Shown: positions 1 through 11,444 of the stretch, piece after piece | Position numbering within the stretch: the stretch's first letter is position 1 | How the letters are laid out: every line of letters begins with the position of its first letter | Source: Siphonodentalium dalli | Lineage: Eukaryota; Mollusca; Scaphopoda; Gadilida; Siphonodentaliidae | Assembly (NCBI GenBank): GCA_032622095.1 | Contig: CP136061.1 | Location: 44,525,797-44,589,796 of the forward strand | Direction of reading: 5' to 3' | Length of the DNA stretch: 64,000 nucleotides | Program-made: the position numbers and the translations under genes | The notes under the pieces: generated by a model | What the model was told of the DNA's origin: nothing | The model's input: the letters and a program-made list of their open reading frames with translations, nothing else | Databases searched by the model: none

Positions 1-480
1 TTCTTTAATGTTTACCTATTAGTGGTGCTAATGGGGTCGTTGTCGTAACGTTTAAAACATTGATGCATACCGTGTGCATTCCTGTATACATAAATTCACA
101 CCAGTCTCGCGTAATATCACGTGACAGGGGTCATTGTCGTAGTGTTTTCTACATAAATGCACACGTGTTGATCATATTTGTAAGATCGTGTTCTTTTGTT
201 CATCGATCAAACAACCATGCAATTCTTTCTGCCCCTGTTTAATACTAATATCAATATGTGACAAATGATCAATTTTATCCTTGTTCTAAAATAAATTTAT
301 GCCTTTATCAGAACTTCTAAAGAAAAATAGTTTCGAATTGAAGCAGATGGCAATTATTTACAGCAACAGTTCAACCTCGCGCCCACTGAGACTGTGTGCG
401 TTTATGTATACATATATACACACGGTGTGCGTTTATGTATAAATATTATGACATCGGCCCCATCAGCATTAGTGGTAATC
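1..480. repeat. Diverged repeat with GTGTGCRTTTATGTATA motifs
   Basis: The motif GGGGTCRTTGTCGTA occurs twice as a direct repeat (about 34 and 127). Each copy is followed by a TACATAAATNCACAC-like stretch, and two GTGTGCGTTTATGTATA motifs lie at about 395-445. A weak ~20-bp inverted match joins the left edge (about 22-42) to 450-472. The whole looks like a worn transposon relic. No coding potential is visible; the 60-codon ORF here is not protein-like. Confidence 0.35.
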
Positions 481-537
481 AAATCGTTATTCGTCGTGAA
501 AACGCGATAATCTTGCCAAACACGAAGCGCCAAATTA

Positions 538-889
538 CAGTAATGCTCTAAGTATTCGACTTCTTAACCACAGCAGAATTATGGGTAACTTTTCAGGATT
601 TAGTCGGAAATATGGCTTGTTGCCATTCATCGGAAAGCTCTTTGACATTTCGCCCTCTAAAGGCGAAAAGCCTGGCACCGATAATTGGCCGCTGGGAATG
701 TAAAACTTTGACATTTCGGCCTCTAAAGGCGAAACGCGTGCGAGAACCGACCGACGAGAAACCGAAAATCTACACTTCGGCGTCTTTAGCTTTCCGATGA
801 ATGGCAACAAGCCATATTTCCGACTAAATCCTGAAAAGTTACCCATAATTCTGCTGTGGTTAAGAAGTCGATTACTTAGAGCATTACTG
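538..889. mobile_element. TA-flanked foldback MITE, Tc1/mariner-like termini
   Basis: Two ~101-bp arms (538-638 and 788-889) are nearly perfect reverse complements around a ~149-bp loop. The ends read TA-CAGTAATGCTC...GAGCATTACTG-TA, that is a TA duplication plus CAGT-type termini, as known for Tc1/mariner-derived MITEs. The loop carries a second sequence twice in direct orientation (CTTTGACATTTCG then CCTCTAAAGGCGAAA, near 639 and 706), which itself contains a small palindrome CCTCTAAAGG. No transposase is encoded. Superfamily assignment rests only on the TA site and the first bases of the TIR. Confidence 0.75.
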
Positions 890-1297
890 TATGACCTGAT
901 AACAACATAATTACTTCGAATGTAGCAAGCACGACTGTCTCACAAACGGATTCATTGTCGTCAATTCTGCGAAAAGGTTTTTTGGATCGTCAGAAATATT
1001 TACGACTACTAATAACTATTTGTATCTGTCGTAGTCGATTATTCTAAAGGTGTCTAATGTGAAAAACCTCGCCGAAGTTAGCGAGAAATAGCAGCTGATT
1101 TTCACCTTATCAGAATATCTTTATGATGGACGCTCTTTATTGCTTCATGCGGGTGGGGGCGTGACTTCAATGCCATGGCGTATACCATTCATATATATAA
1201 ATATATTTTAGGTATTTATCGACATATTTGTATCCGTAGAACGGAACCGTATGATAAAAGTGAGCATTAGTAAGTAAGCCTGCATCATTTTGTTTAT
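890..1297. other. Unassigned AT-rich spacer
   Basis: No ORF, hairpin or repeat match to the rest of the window was noticed here. Confidence 0.5.
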
Positions 1298-1548
1298 CCC
1301 TCTCTATACTAAACGGATTCTCCCAATCAGTTATAAAAGTATACATGGGAATGATATATTATTCATTTGGAGGGATGTTAAGGATATATATGAGAAGACG
1401 TCAGCCAGACACAAAATATAATTCAAGAGCAGACTGATTCATATTCATGGGGAGGAAAAGTTGTTTAGATAATAAGTTCAGCAAACGACCTCTGGTTGAC
1501 CTCTGGTTGTTTGTTGGACTTATTATCTAAACACTTCCAATATGAACT
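1298..1548 (+). mobile_element. piggyBac-like MITE, CCCTTTCTATA family (copy 1, decayed)
   Basis: The left end CCCTCTCTATACTAAACGG matches the start of the better copies at 4591 and 25181, as do the internal TTATAAAAGTATACAT and AGCAGACTGATTCATATTCAT motifs. An internal hairpin is exact enough to fold: GTTTAGATAATAAG at 1463-1486 against CTTATTATCTAAAC at 1509-1532, with a duplicated GACCTCTGGTT in the loop. The right TIR and TTAA site seen in other copies are not preserved. Non-coding. Confidence 0.6.
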
Positions 1549-4177
1549 GAGGCCATCTAACCATGGCCGCTCCTGTCCGTTCTTCTAATCCTTTATATTA
1601 TACTTAGTAATGTCCCCTATTGTCGATAAATACGTGAAACGCTGCTAGACGTAATGTATGACTGGACATCCATTGCATGGATATATCGCCTTTATGGCGA
1701 AATTAAGCGTGAAATAATAAAGAGAGTTATGGTCAGTATATTCTTTATATGGTAGAAATAAAGAGTGTTTACTTTACTTTTGTTTGGAAAATGTGCACAA
1801 TTTCTAACGTTTGACCTTTTCATAGTAATGAATTGTGCATAGTATATTGGTTTATATATAGTTCGTGTATTATCTTTATATATGTTATCGTTACGCCCAC
1901 TAGGGATCCATCCTGAGTAACAAGTTTGAAAAAGGAGGCATATAAATTGTCCAAAGTTCCATAAGTTAGAAAATCACTTAGTCCAAATAAAATTCGGCGG
2001 GGAAGATGCCCAAGTCACGTAACACCAAAAGTTCGATACCACAAATGTAGATTACATAATGTGGAGGTTCAAAAGGACCAATGAACATCCACGTTATGTC
2101 CACATTATTTCGTTATTTCGAAGCAGTGATAAGATGGGTCGACGAAAAGCCAAAATAAAAGTCTTATATAATTAGGAACACGTTCAGCGAACTCGCCATT
2201 GTGTGTCGCTTCCAATGTTCACATAATGGTGTCGTTACACTATCAAAACGTACACAGGGATCATTGGAAAATTATATTGTATTTAGATACTGGTTTGGTC
2301 GAAATGAGCATTGGATCATGTTTATTGAACTACGTTCTGTAAATAATAGCCTTGCTATGGTTGATACTTTAATCCTCTACCAGCGTCCAGGCTGATTTGT
2401 TTTATCTTGATTGCTTGACGTCTGTCGGGTCGTCGAGAACAACATTCTAGTTTTTCTATAAATCCGTGAATTTCATGCTCGTGAAGCTGTTGTGATCTAT
2501 ACATTTTGTGGCTTATTTCCAATTTTGCTTCATTTTCTGAATTTCCTTTGAAATCAACGAAACCGTATTTTTACTATTGAGTTGTGAAATATAGACAAAA
2601 TTTGGACAAATTCAGCTCTAATAAGGATAAATGCCGGCTGCTTTTTTTATATAAATAATAGCCATGAGACATATTTTCAGGAAGCAACCAGTTATTGTTT
2701 CTGCACCGCATGCTAAAATTTATTTTGTTATGTAATAAAGGGGTCACAAGTCTATAGTTGACTTGTGTTTTTGCTATACGGCACACAGCGGGCGTCTGAA
2801 CCTTAAATACAAGGAACAATCTAGTTATTGGACACATAGCCTTGATACTAGTGAAACGATCCCCATGACTCGCGGGTTGCGTACTAAAAGATCTCAAGAA
2901 CAAGAGTAGAGGTTATAGAATTGCCTGTGTGTAGTACGACTTAGTAGCCAAGTATGTCCGTACCGATGTTATACGGTGTCTGGATGTGAACATTTAATGC
3001 TCAATGCGTCTGTCTCGTGACGTCACGTGGGGGAGAATGCTAATATTTGCTCAGGTCTAATTGTCTGTCAGTATCGATATCGGCTTATGTTGGCTCATCC
3101 TATGTAGGCATATGGCCGACAGGGGGTATTCACGCGACGTTACAAGTGTGTGAACAAGAATGTTGGTAGACTCATGCACCGGGACATGTTCAATAGGAAG
3201 TGATAAATATCAAACTAATATGGGAGTGTATATTTGATAGCAACAAAAAACTTACCAATCATCATGACGCATTATTCTCCCAACATTTGAACGCTATCAT
3301 GGATTTGAGCAATGCCGCAAATAATCGTCCACATATACACATATACATGTTCTTCAGTGACGTCCATAGTCATAGACGTATATATCTTGATACGAGTCTC
3401 ATTTCTGAGTACGCCCATAGAGATCATGTTCCACCAGTTCAATAAAAAAGTAACCTAAATCATGCTTTTTGAGCTGGAACATACACCTTATATGACATGC
3501 ATTATTAAGAGACAGATGTTAACTAAGAAATATATTGCGTGAGTTATTTGTTCCATGTTATAAAGTTCCTCGCCAGAACTTCAAAGAGTTCCCATGTATG
3601 AATCTAGTGAACGGTGCTCTCTACGGACGTAGAGAGTAGATATTCGTTGTCAGTGACGTTGAGCTACGGGTCTTCACTGTGACGGTGTGTCTTCAATTGC
3701 ACCTCACTTGTACTATGTAATCACTTGAATGCGGACCGGTGTCATATGTTCAGTTCTCGGTGTGCATTTTTTAAACGCTTCTGAACGCGCTTCAAAGTAA
3801 TTCTATTATTTCTCCACGTTAGCGCCCGACATTTAGTCATACCATTATGGATAAAAAGGTGATTACATATAGTGTGTACTATAGTCCATACTACATACGG
3901 CGGGCATTCGCCCAATCACTTTGCGAAATGTCTACTAATCGTATGTACCAGTCTATTATGAAATGATGCCCATCTGCTTCAAAGGAGTTGACTTTACAGC
4001 CCGATATTTATGTGATACTCTCCATTTGCGGAGATCATATTTACAATATATACATAACATTATATACGTTGAGTATTTACAAATTCTAAAATGAGATACA
4101 TATAGAATTATCGAATTGATCGAGAAGTTCACCCTGCATAAGAACATGGCACAGTTCATGATAAGATGTCTAGTATG
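1549..4177. other. Unassigned intergenic region
   Basis: Roughly 2.6 kb with only short, non-protein-like ORFs (at most about 110 codons, no recognisable domain). A 20-bp palindrome, CTCTCTACG-GA-CGTAGAGAG, lies near 3612. No RNA gene or long repeat was recognised. Confidence 0.5.
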
Positions 4178-4357
4178 CGGTGCATGTTAGATGACGACGT
4201 CCATTCGAGAGTGTGCAGTGAATGGGCGAGATTGTTCATTGGCGGGGAATCATACTTGGCCCGTGCTCGGTGCATGTTAGATGACGACGTCCATTCGAGA
4301 GTGTGCAGTGAATGGGCGAGATTGTTCATTGGCGGGGAATCATACTTGGCCCGTGCT
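4178..4357. repeat. Perfect 90-bp tandem duplication (2 copies)
   Basis: The unit beginning CGGTGCATGTTAGATG occurs at 4178-4267 and again at 4268-4357 with no difference seen. Ninety is a multiple of three, so reading frames pass through both copies on both strands and give repeated pseudo-peptides. Inside the unit CCATTCGAG...CAGTGAATGG is partly palindromic. The identity of the copies suggests a recent duplication. Confidence 0.9.
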
Positions 4358-4590
4358 CGCCCCTCGAAAATATGCATGCACGAAGAAGGAACGAGGCTGT
4401 CAGAATTATTACGCTCTCCCTATATATATATGTTGACTGATCAGCTGTTGTCTCATATCCACAACTCTTTGCTCCGCAGTATAAACTGTTGGAAATCCGC
4501 ATGCGAGAGACCACCAAGGAAGAGATGAGGCGAGACTCTGAAAGGGTCTAGAATGTTCTCTCAGTACCAGTTCCTCATTGTGACTATTAA

Positions 4591-4833
4591 CCCCTTCTAT
4601 AATAAATGGATTACCACCCAGTTATAAAAATAATATGCATTGGAATGGTATATTAATCATATGGAGGGGTTTTCCGAAAGAAAATAAAATAAGCAGACGA
4701 CAGATAATACAACTGCATAAGGAGTCCTGTTTATTGGAGATAAATGATAAGTTAATAAATTAACCTGTTGAACTTATTATCTGAACATTCCCTATGTGAA
4801 ATACTCGTCAATTAGTATTTAGTATAGAAAGGG
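4591..4833 (+). mobile_element. piggyBac-like MITE, CCCTTTCTATA family (copy 2)
   Basis: Flanked by TTAA at 4587-4590 and 4834-4837. Terminal inverted repeats are CCCCTTCTATAATAAATGG on the left and ...TTTAGTATAGAAAGGG on the right. TTAA target duplication with CCC-starting TIRs is the established signature of piggyBac-superfamily elements. At 243 bp it is non-autonomous. The inner part has the family hairpin remnant GATAAGTT...AACTTATTATC near 4747-4783. This is the best-preserved copy of the family in the window. Confidence 0.8.
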
Positions 4834-5128
4834 TTAATGGGGAAATTGCTCTTGGTGTAAACAGTATTTATTTTAAAAAATCAAACATTTGACATAAACA
4901 TAATATACATGTAGAATATATAGATTTATGAAGAGGATTGGACAACAAGCAAAATGCTTTTTTAAAGTCCTCTCCTCGTGGAATAAATGTTACCTCAAGT
5001 GACAAAAATATCACTTGGGGTAAAGCAGACGGGATATATACTTTTGATTCATTGGAATATTATTTAGGATTGAGATACGGTATAACATTGTAATACGGAA
5101 GTTAAGGATGAGAAAGGGAATGAAAGAG

Positions 5129-5131
<3 letters not shown>

Positions 5132-5175
<44 letters not shown>
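5132..5175. repeat. (GA)n microsatellite
   Basis: An uninterrupted run of about 22 GA dinucleotides. It creates poly-Leu/Ser ORFs on the minus strand that are not genes. Confidence 0.95.
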
Positions 5176-5176
<1 letters not shown>

Positions 5177-5518
5177 TTGACACAACATACATTCGATACA
5201 AAATAACACCAAAAAAAAACAAAAACAAAATTGCTCTTGACTGAACTGCCAGGTTATTCTGCTCGGTGCTGGGGGAATAATTATATAAAATAGTTTTGAA
5301 TTCTGATACATTTTGGGTAAATAACGGGGAGTCTGGTGGATTAATTTCCAAATCGCTATCACATGGTGCATGAACACTCCTCCGGAACACATCTGGTATG
5401 TAATCTGGCGGAATATTATATATGGTCTTATATCATGCTAACAATAGTCAGTAAACTGATAGAAATAATCGGAGACTCAAACATGAAGCGGGCCTTTAAT
5501 GCGCCATGCACATCAGCG

Positions 5519-6305
5519 ACAGTGCCACCGAGCACAGGTGCCCTGGTGCGACAACACTACCATGAATGTATACCTTAATACAAGGTTTACATATATCGGG
5601 ACCTATATTGAGCATAGACTCACTTGCGATCAAAATTCATCAATATCCCCTGTACATAAAATAGTGCCACATATCCATATTATTTAGACCATATTCGCAC
5701 CTTTAAGTTGGTGTATCTCATGCATCGATACGTGTAAGATCACCAAAGATATATATGAATATGTGCACACTTTCAAATCTGGACAAACCCCAGTCTAGTA
5801 ATAACTAGACCAAGGTTTCCTTACAGTCAACTCTCAAGTTGAAAGTAATGAAAATTAGGTCTAGTTTTAATAAGACTGGACAAACCCTTGAACTGATTCC
5901 CATCAAATATAGCATAGTCCTATACTGCAGAATTCCACTTGTCACAATGATTCATCATGAGTGAATGGATTGGTCCTGTCTGTATGGCATCAGCAGAGTA
6001 AATTCTGACCATATGTTATGGGAATCTGTTCACGGGTTTGTCCGGTTTCAAAAGTGTGCACATATTCATATATATCTTTGGTGATGTTACACGTATCGAT
6101 GCATGAGATACACCAACTTAAAGGGTCGAATATGGTCTAAAGAACTGGTTATGTGACATTACCTTATACACAGGGGATATTGGTGAATTTTTATCGCAAG
6201 TGAGTCTATGCTTAATATAGGTCAGAAAGATAAGCCTTGTATTAAGGTGTACACTCAAAGTAGTGTTGTCGCACCAGGGGACGTGTGCCACCGGGGCCAC
6301 TCCAA
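5519..6305. mobile_element. Large imperfect inverted-repeat (foldback) element
   Basis: The arm at about 5519-5790 (CCCTGGTGCGACAACACTAC ... GGACAAACCC) is matched in reverse complement by about 6034-6305 (GGGTTTGTCC ... GTTGTCGCACCAGGG). There are scattered substitutions and short indels over about 270 bp, and the spacer is about 240 bp. The spacer has its own small palindromes (TCTAGTAATAACTAGA, CAACTCTCAAGTTG). No transposase ORF or clear target duplication was found, so the class is unknown. Confidence 0.75.
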
Positions 6306-7247
6306 TTGACGATAAGCTATATATAACTTGTGTCGACTCAGTCAAGCATGATTGTTATAATATCAAATTCGTTATCAGCGTTGAATGGGGGTGACGATAT
6401 ATATACTTTGCCTCCAGGTATCAGCTTTAAATGGCCCTTGTTTTCAAAAATGGAAAGGTCATCCCAATATAAACATGCGGGCAAATGTTGATAGTGTATT
6501 CTCAATACAGGTGCGGGCTATACGTACTATGTGGAACGCGTGTGGCAAAGGTCGCAAAGAACACGCCTGGAATTTTGTAAAGTAAACAACCCATATGCGC
6601 ACTCGAACTATTGTACAACTAGCTTGCAGACAAACATATTCATATCTATCTGGTGCGTTATCATAAGATGCATCTATGTACTATACTTAAATTTGAAGCC
6701 CTGTGGTGTGTCAATAAATGGAATGATCGCGAATAGAGATGTAAGAAAAGCAATGGTTTATTTAAGTGGATTAAAATTCTCACGATCCAAAAAATTAAAG
6801 AGGCAGACTCGGTTTTAAATTCTGAATTGGTTACAGCCAAATTGCATCATAGCATCATTAATAAAAATATGCGGATAAACGACTGAAACATTTACTTAAT
6901 AGGCCATTGACTGAACGACATAAGGATACAGTATGTTTGATTGTATGGATGCGTTTTAATGATACATATTTTTTTCGACTCCAGCCTTTTTCGTTTTGTT
7001 TCATACTATCTACAGTCATGTATTAGGAACTTACTGCTATATATATAGACTCTGGAATGCCACCACTAAGATGATTGTGTAGGGGTTGGCTATAAGTTCT
7101 AGCTTGCTTTCGTTTTGAAGGGACTCAAGCCCTTCGAGGTGGATTCATGCGAAAAAATATACATTTCATAAAATTCTAAAACAACTATCAGCAACAAGAC
7201 CTAGTGAATGTACAAATAGAACGACTTTGTTCTTATTTTCATAATTA
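6306..7247. other. Unassigned intergenic region
   Basis: No supported gene or repeat. The longest ORF here (95 codons) has no recognisable motif and no good coding composition. Confidence 0.45.
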
Positions 7248-7378
7248 TAGGATAGGATAGGATAGGATAATTTATTTACAATATACATGAATTATACAAT
7301 GGCAGAAATACATAATAAGGTAAAGCAGTATATTGTCGGGGGTAGCCTAGCCCTATTGGGCTGTCTTCCTGCTACCCA
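7248..7378 (-). mobile_element. 3'-end fragment of a non-LTR retrotransposon with (TATCC)n tail
   Basis: Read on the minus strand the piece begins near GGGTAGCAGGAAGACAGCCC, runs through an AT-rich 3'-UTR-like stretch and ends in a short tandem tail (TATCC)4 at 7248-7270. A second fragment at 23142-23262 has the similar start GGCAGGAAGACGGCC and a (CATCTA)n tail. Short tandem 3' tails and dead 5' truncation are typical of CR1/I/Jockey-type LINEs and their SINE partners. No coding part remains. Confidence 0.5.
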
Positions 7379-8320
7379 CTAAAACAGGTATCAGTATAAA
7401 TAATAGAATAGATGCTTGTATCCATATCCACGCACACGTACATACTATAATCATATATAAAACTTTGCAGAATCCAGTACTTAGGGCATAACAAAAACAA
7501 GTATTGGTGTGGTTGTGAGCCAATCCAGACGATCGAAAATGTATTATCTCTCCATATGAATGTTTTGAACTGTTCAGATTTTCTAAACATATGACAGTTT
7601 CCGTTCCAGTTCCAGTTCCATGGGTTTATTAGGAACAAAACAGTTAGTTTTTTGTTGCTACAACGGATTCAGACGAGAGATACCACCATCTTTAGTTCGG
7701 TAAACACAATGAGGATATATAAAGATCGCCGAGAAGTCTCTTTGTTGAGTGAGGTTCTGGGATAATTAAGATTAACAATATTACATATATGTAATGTTCT
7801 ATGTATGTCTAGCGGTATAGGGTCATAGCCACGTTAGAGTAATCATATTAACTCTCCGGTCATGATATTTCGTGTCAAAACCATTGTAATGTTGAGATAG
7901 TACGGTTACATTTGAATTACCGATAACAGTCCAATTAGTCAAAAAGATACCCACGTTTTAATCAAAACTTGACAATTCACTGGAAAATGTTAATTCATTG
8001 ATATGTATAGTGAATATCATATTCAGCTAAACATTTGAACTCACTAAACGATTTTCTATGATTATTGAAAAATCTAATCGGTGACGTTTGTAAAAGAAAG
8101 TTTGCACTTTTACCAACTGTGAGTACCATTGGTCCTTTTAAATGTCAGCATACACACATAAAAACTCCTATCTCGCCAATCAGGAGCAATTATCATATGA
8201 GTGTTATAATTATGTAATACGAGTGACATCAGTTTCCATTATTGCTCGATAATCATGTGAATTCATTTTTTATGTTTTGTATACGACATTTAAGAAGTGA
8301 GCTGACATGTGACATTCACT
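7379..8320. other. Unassigned intergenic region
   Basis: AT-rich, with no supported gene. The last ~20 bp lead into the minisatellite. Confidence 0.45.
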
Positions 8321-9349
8321 TCGATCTGCTCTATGACATTCCAATGGGGTCATTTCTCAGGAACAGAGTGCAAAGGTGGCTTTCGTCGCCTGCAGTGTGT
8401 CAACTTAGTTCCCATCGATCTGCTCTATGACATTCCAATGGGGTCATTTCTCATGAACAGAGTGTAAAAGTGGCTTTCGTCGCATGTGGTGTGTCAACTT
8501 AGTTCCCATCGATCTGCTCAATGACATTCTGATGGGGTCATTTCTCATGAACAGAGTGTAAAAGTGGCTTTCGTCGCCTGTAGTGTGTCAACTTAGTTCC
8601 CATCGATCTGCTCAATGACATTCTGATGGGGTCATTTCTCATGAACAGAGTGTAACAGTGGCTTTCGTCGCCTGTAGTGTGTCAACTTAGTTCCCATCGA
8701 TCTGCTCAATGACATTCCGATGGGGTCATTTATCATGAACAGAGTGTAACAGTGGCCTTCGTCGCATGTGGTGTGTCAACTTAGTTCCCATCGATCTGCT
8801 CAATGACATTCCGATGGGGTCATTTCTCATGAACAGAGTGTAACAGTGGCCTTCGTCGCATGTAGTGTGTCAACTTAGTTCCATCGATCTGCTCAATGAC
8901 ATTCTGATGGGGTCATTTCTCAGGAACAGAGTGCAAAAGTGGCTTTCGTCGCCTGCAGTGTGTCAACTTAGTTCCCATCGATCTGCTCAATGACATTCTG
9001 ATGGGGTCATTTCTCATGAACAGAGTAACAGTGGCTTTCGACGACTGCAGTGTGTCAACTTAGTTCCCATCGATCTGCTCAATGACATTCCGATGGGGTC
9101 ATTTCTCATGAACATAGTAACAGTGGCTTTCGACGCCTGCAGTGTGTCAACTTAGTTCCCATCGATCTGCTCAATGACATTATGATGGGGTCATTTCTCA
9201 GGAACAGAGTGTAACAGTGGCTTTCGTCGCCTGCAGTGTGTCAACTTAGTTCCCATCGATCTGCTCAATGACATTCCGATGGGGTCATTTCTCATGAACA
9301 GAGTGTAAACGTGGCTTTCGTCGCCTGTAGAGTGTCAACTTAGTTCCCC
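8321..9349. repeat. 94-bp minisatellite, about 11 copies
   Basis: The unit starts TCGATCTGCTCAATGACATT and ends near TGTCAACTTAGTTCCCA. Starts at 8321, 8415, 8509 and so on give a 94-bp period; later copies lose a few bases (for example GAGTAACAG in place of GAGTGTAACAG). Variants are shared between neighbours: CTATGACATTCCAAT in the first two copies, TCATGAACAGAG against TCAGGAACAGAG alternating. This points to unequal exchange within the array. No ORF spans it. Confidence 0.95.
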
Positions 9350-9980
9350 AATATACGCAGGTTTCTTTCTACCGATGTGGTCGGTCTTCCCTTCCTTTTA
9401 CGTTTGTTATAATATAGTCCTATTATGAAATACTAGTTCTGAGTCGGCGAAACAAGTTTCATGATATGATAATTTATGTTTCTTTCTATCTGTTTCTAAT
9501 CATTAAGATTGGGACAAGACATATTACTACATTTGAACACTGATTGACATTAATTTTTGTGCGGTTTTTCCATTGAACATTCTCCATTATTCACTTTTAA
9601 TTCTAAATCCTGAGACGCCACATGTCTCTCTCGTGTATTGTCAAGGATACATAAACTAAGTTGTCATCAAAACCAGAGTCGTTAACTTCGTCAAAATATA
9701 TTGATGAAATTGTCATTATTATTGCCCCCGTCGGTGTTCTTGCTATTGTATTGTTGTCGTCGTTTTTTTTCCTTGTCGTCGTTCTCGTTGTCGTTGCTTC
9801 CGCTGTTGTGTCGTCGTTGTTGATGTTGTTGGTGTTGTTGGATGTGTTGTCCAGACGTGATGAGATACTCATAACTTTAGGTGACTATAATAATCGTCAT
9901 ATATACGTTACTATAAGTTTCAGATGCCATCCATCTGCAAATGCTTTATAAATATAGACAGAAAAACCCGCTCTGATGAT
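9350..9980. other. Spacer with GT-rich tract
   Basis: Contains an imperfect GTTGTC/GTTGTT tract at about 9735-9850. It yields a Val-rich and a Thr-rich pseudo-ORF on opposite strands, judged non-coding because of low complexity. Nothing else was recognised. Confidence 0.5.
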
Positions 9981-9984
9981 TGTC

Positions 9985-10215
9985 CTATGTATTGACTCTG
10001 ACACATTCACTCCAACACGGTCTCTTTGGAGACCTTAACATTGATTTGTTTGACGAGACATTCACCCCCAGTTTGCATTCTAACAGGACAGTTCAACAAC
10101 GCAGTGTGTCTCTTGTTGCATACAATGGCACTATAGATCTATCTACCAAAAGTTCGCTGACTCTACTGACAATCAACGGTGTGGATCTATCTTCCCTTCA
10201 CGTTCAATATAGATT
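9985..10215 (+). repeat. Dispersed repeat family D, copy 1 (right part)
   Basis: Shares the phrases CTTTGGAGACCTTAACATTG, TTGTTTGACGAGACATTCAC and GTGTGTCTCTTGTTGCATAC with copies near 11240 and 15955. The conserved spacing over about 220 bp shows one family. It is probably a non-autonomous transposon, since both orientations occur (14085 is inverted). Termini could not be defined. Confidence 0.6.
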
Positions 10216-10251
10216 CTGAGTCATGTAATACTAGTTCTGCGTCGGAGAAAC

Positions 10252-10830
10252 GTAGTAGTAGTAGTAGTAGTAGCTATGTAGTAGGTGTTGATGTAGTAGT
10301 TGTGGTACTAGTATATGCTGTTGTATTTGTTATTGTTGCTGCTGTAGTAGTATTTGTTGTAGTCGCTGTGGTAGTATCTGCTGTTGTTGTTGCTGTTGTT
10401 ATTGCTGTTCCTGATGTAGTAGTTGTTGCTGTAGTAGCAGCTGGTGTTGTAGTTGTTGTTGATGATGTTGTAGTTGTTGATGCTGTAGTAGTAGCTGTTG
10501 TTGTTATTGCTGCTGTAGTAGTTGTCGTTGTAGTTGTTGTTTCTGTAATAGTAGCTGCTGTTGTTGTAGTTTGTATTGCTGATGTTGTAGAAGTTGTTGT
10601 AGCTGCTGCTTGAGTAGAAGTAGCAGTAGTAGTATTGATAGTAGTAATAGTGGTGGTAGTATTAGTAGTATTAGTAGTTGTAGTAGTAGTAGTTTTTTTA
10701 GGTAGTAATTGCTGTTGTGTAGTTGTTGCTGTATTAGTAGTTATTGTGGTAGTTATTGTTGCTGCTGCCATAGTGTTTGGTGTTATTGTTGCTGTTGTTG
10801 ATGTTCTCCTGCAGCCTGTTCTCGTGAACA
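10252..10830. repeat. Imperfect GTT/GTA/GCT trinucleotide tract
   Basis: Nearly 580 bp built from GTA, GTT, GCT and GAT triplets, starting with a pure (GTA)n run at about 10252-10272. Because the period is three, frames stay open: a poly-Val reading on plus and a poly-Thr reading on minus (up to 235 codons). There is no signal peptide or domain boundary and the sequence is symmetric, so it is treated as a decayed microsatellite. A mucin-like Thr-rich exon on the minus strand is the only alternative. Confidence 0.8.
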
Positions 10831-11067
10831 TAAGCACATAACGGGCTTCTTTTAGTGAGCAAAATGAGCCCATGTTGGTATAACTTAACCTCAATATACT
10901 ATATATATAGGCATAAAACGCGATTTTTAAAACAGTCCAAGGCGGGACTATTTCGATACGAAATGTATACTGTGTTTTCATTTAGGCTCACTTGGGGCTT
11001 ATATCAGTCCAATATCAACCTATGTCAATATTTAGGTCCAAGTTAAACGTATTTGAACCAAGATGTG

Positions 11068-11345
11068 TTATTTCCAAGAAGAGAGACTCCCGTTCTTAGC
11101 GTAACCCAATGGTGTTAGTTGCAGTTGCCATAAGTCACTAAGTAATTTGAAGAAAGAAAGAAATGCAATTATTTTATATAATACCAAAATGTCCCATTCG
11201 CCGAACTTTCTCAATACAACTAATCTCAAATTTTCACACATAGAAAGTCTCTTTAGTGACCTTAACATTGACTTGTTTGACGAGTCATTCAGCTCCATTA
11301 GTTATTCTACCAGAATTGTTAAACCAAGCAGTTATTATTATAAAT
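11068..11345 (+). repeat. Dispersed repeat family D, copy 2 (nearly full length)
   Basis: Begins near AAGAGAGACTCCCGTTC and carries GTCACTAAGTAATTTGAAG and AATGCAATTATTTTATATAA. It ends with GTGACCTTAACATTGACTTG and CGAGTCATTCAGCTCCATTA. It links the left-part copies (12520, 16430) with the right-part copies (9985), so the family is at least ~280 bp long. Confidence 0.6.
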
Positions 11346-11444
11346 TATAAAAGGATAATTGAATTACATAAGCATGTGAGATTGATAGCCATGTGCGAAA
11401 GATACACAATTATATATTCTGACTCACATACCACTGTCATGGGG

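Noticed and set aside
5064-5392. Two ~100-codon ORFs with Leu-Ser runs
   Set aside because: Produced by the (GA)n microsatellite read on the minus strand.
8321-9349. Regular repeats as a possible CRISPR array
   Set aside because: The unit is a continuous 94-bp tandem repeat with no unique spacers, and the window is eukaryotic.
10274-10981. 235-codon Thr-rich minus-strand ORF that could be a mucin-like protein
   Set aside because: It is the complement of an imperfect GTT/GTA tract, equally open as poly-Val on plus, and has no signal peptide or non-repetitive domain.
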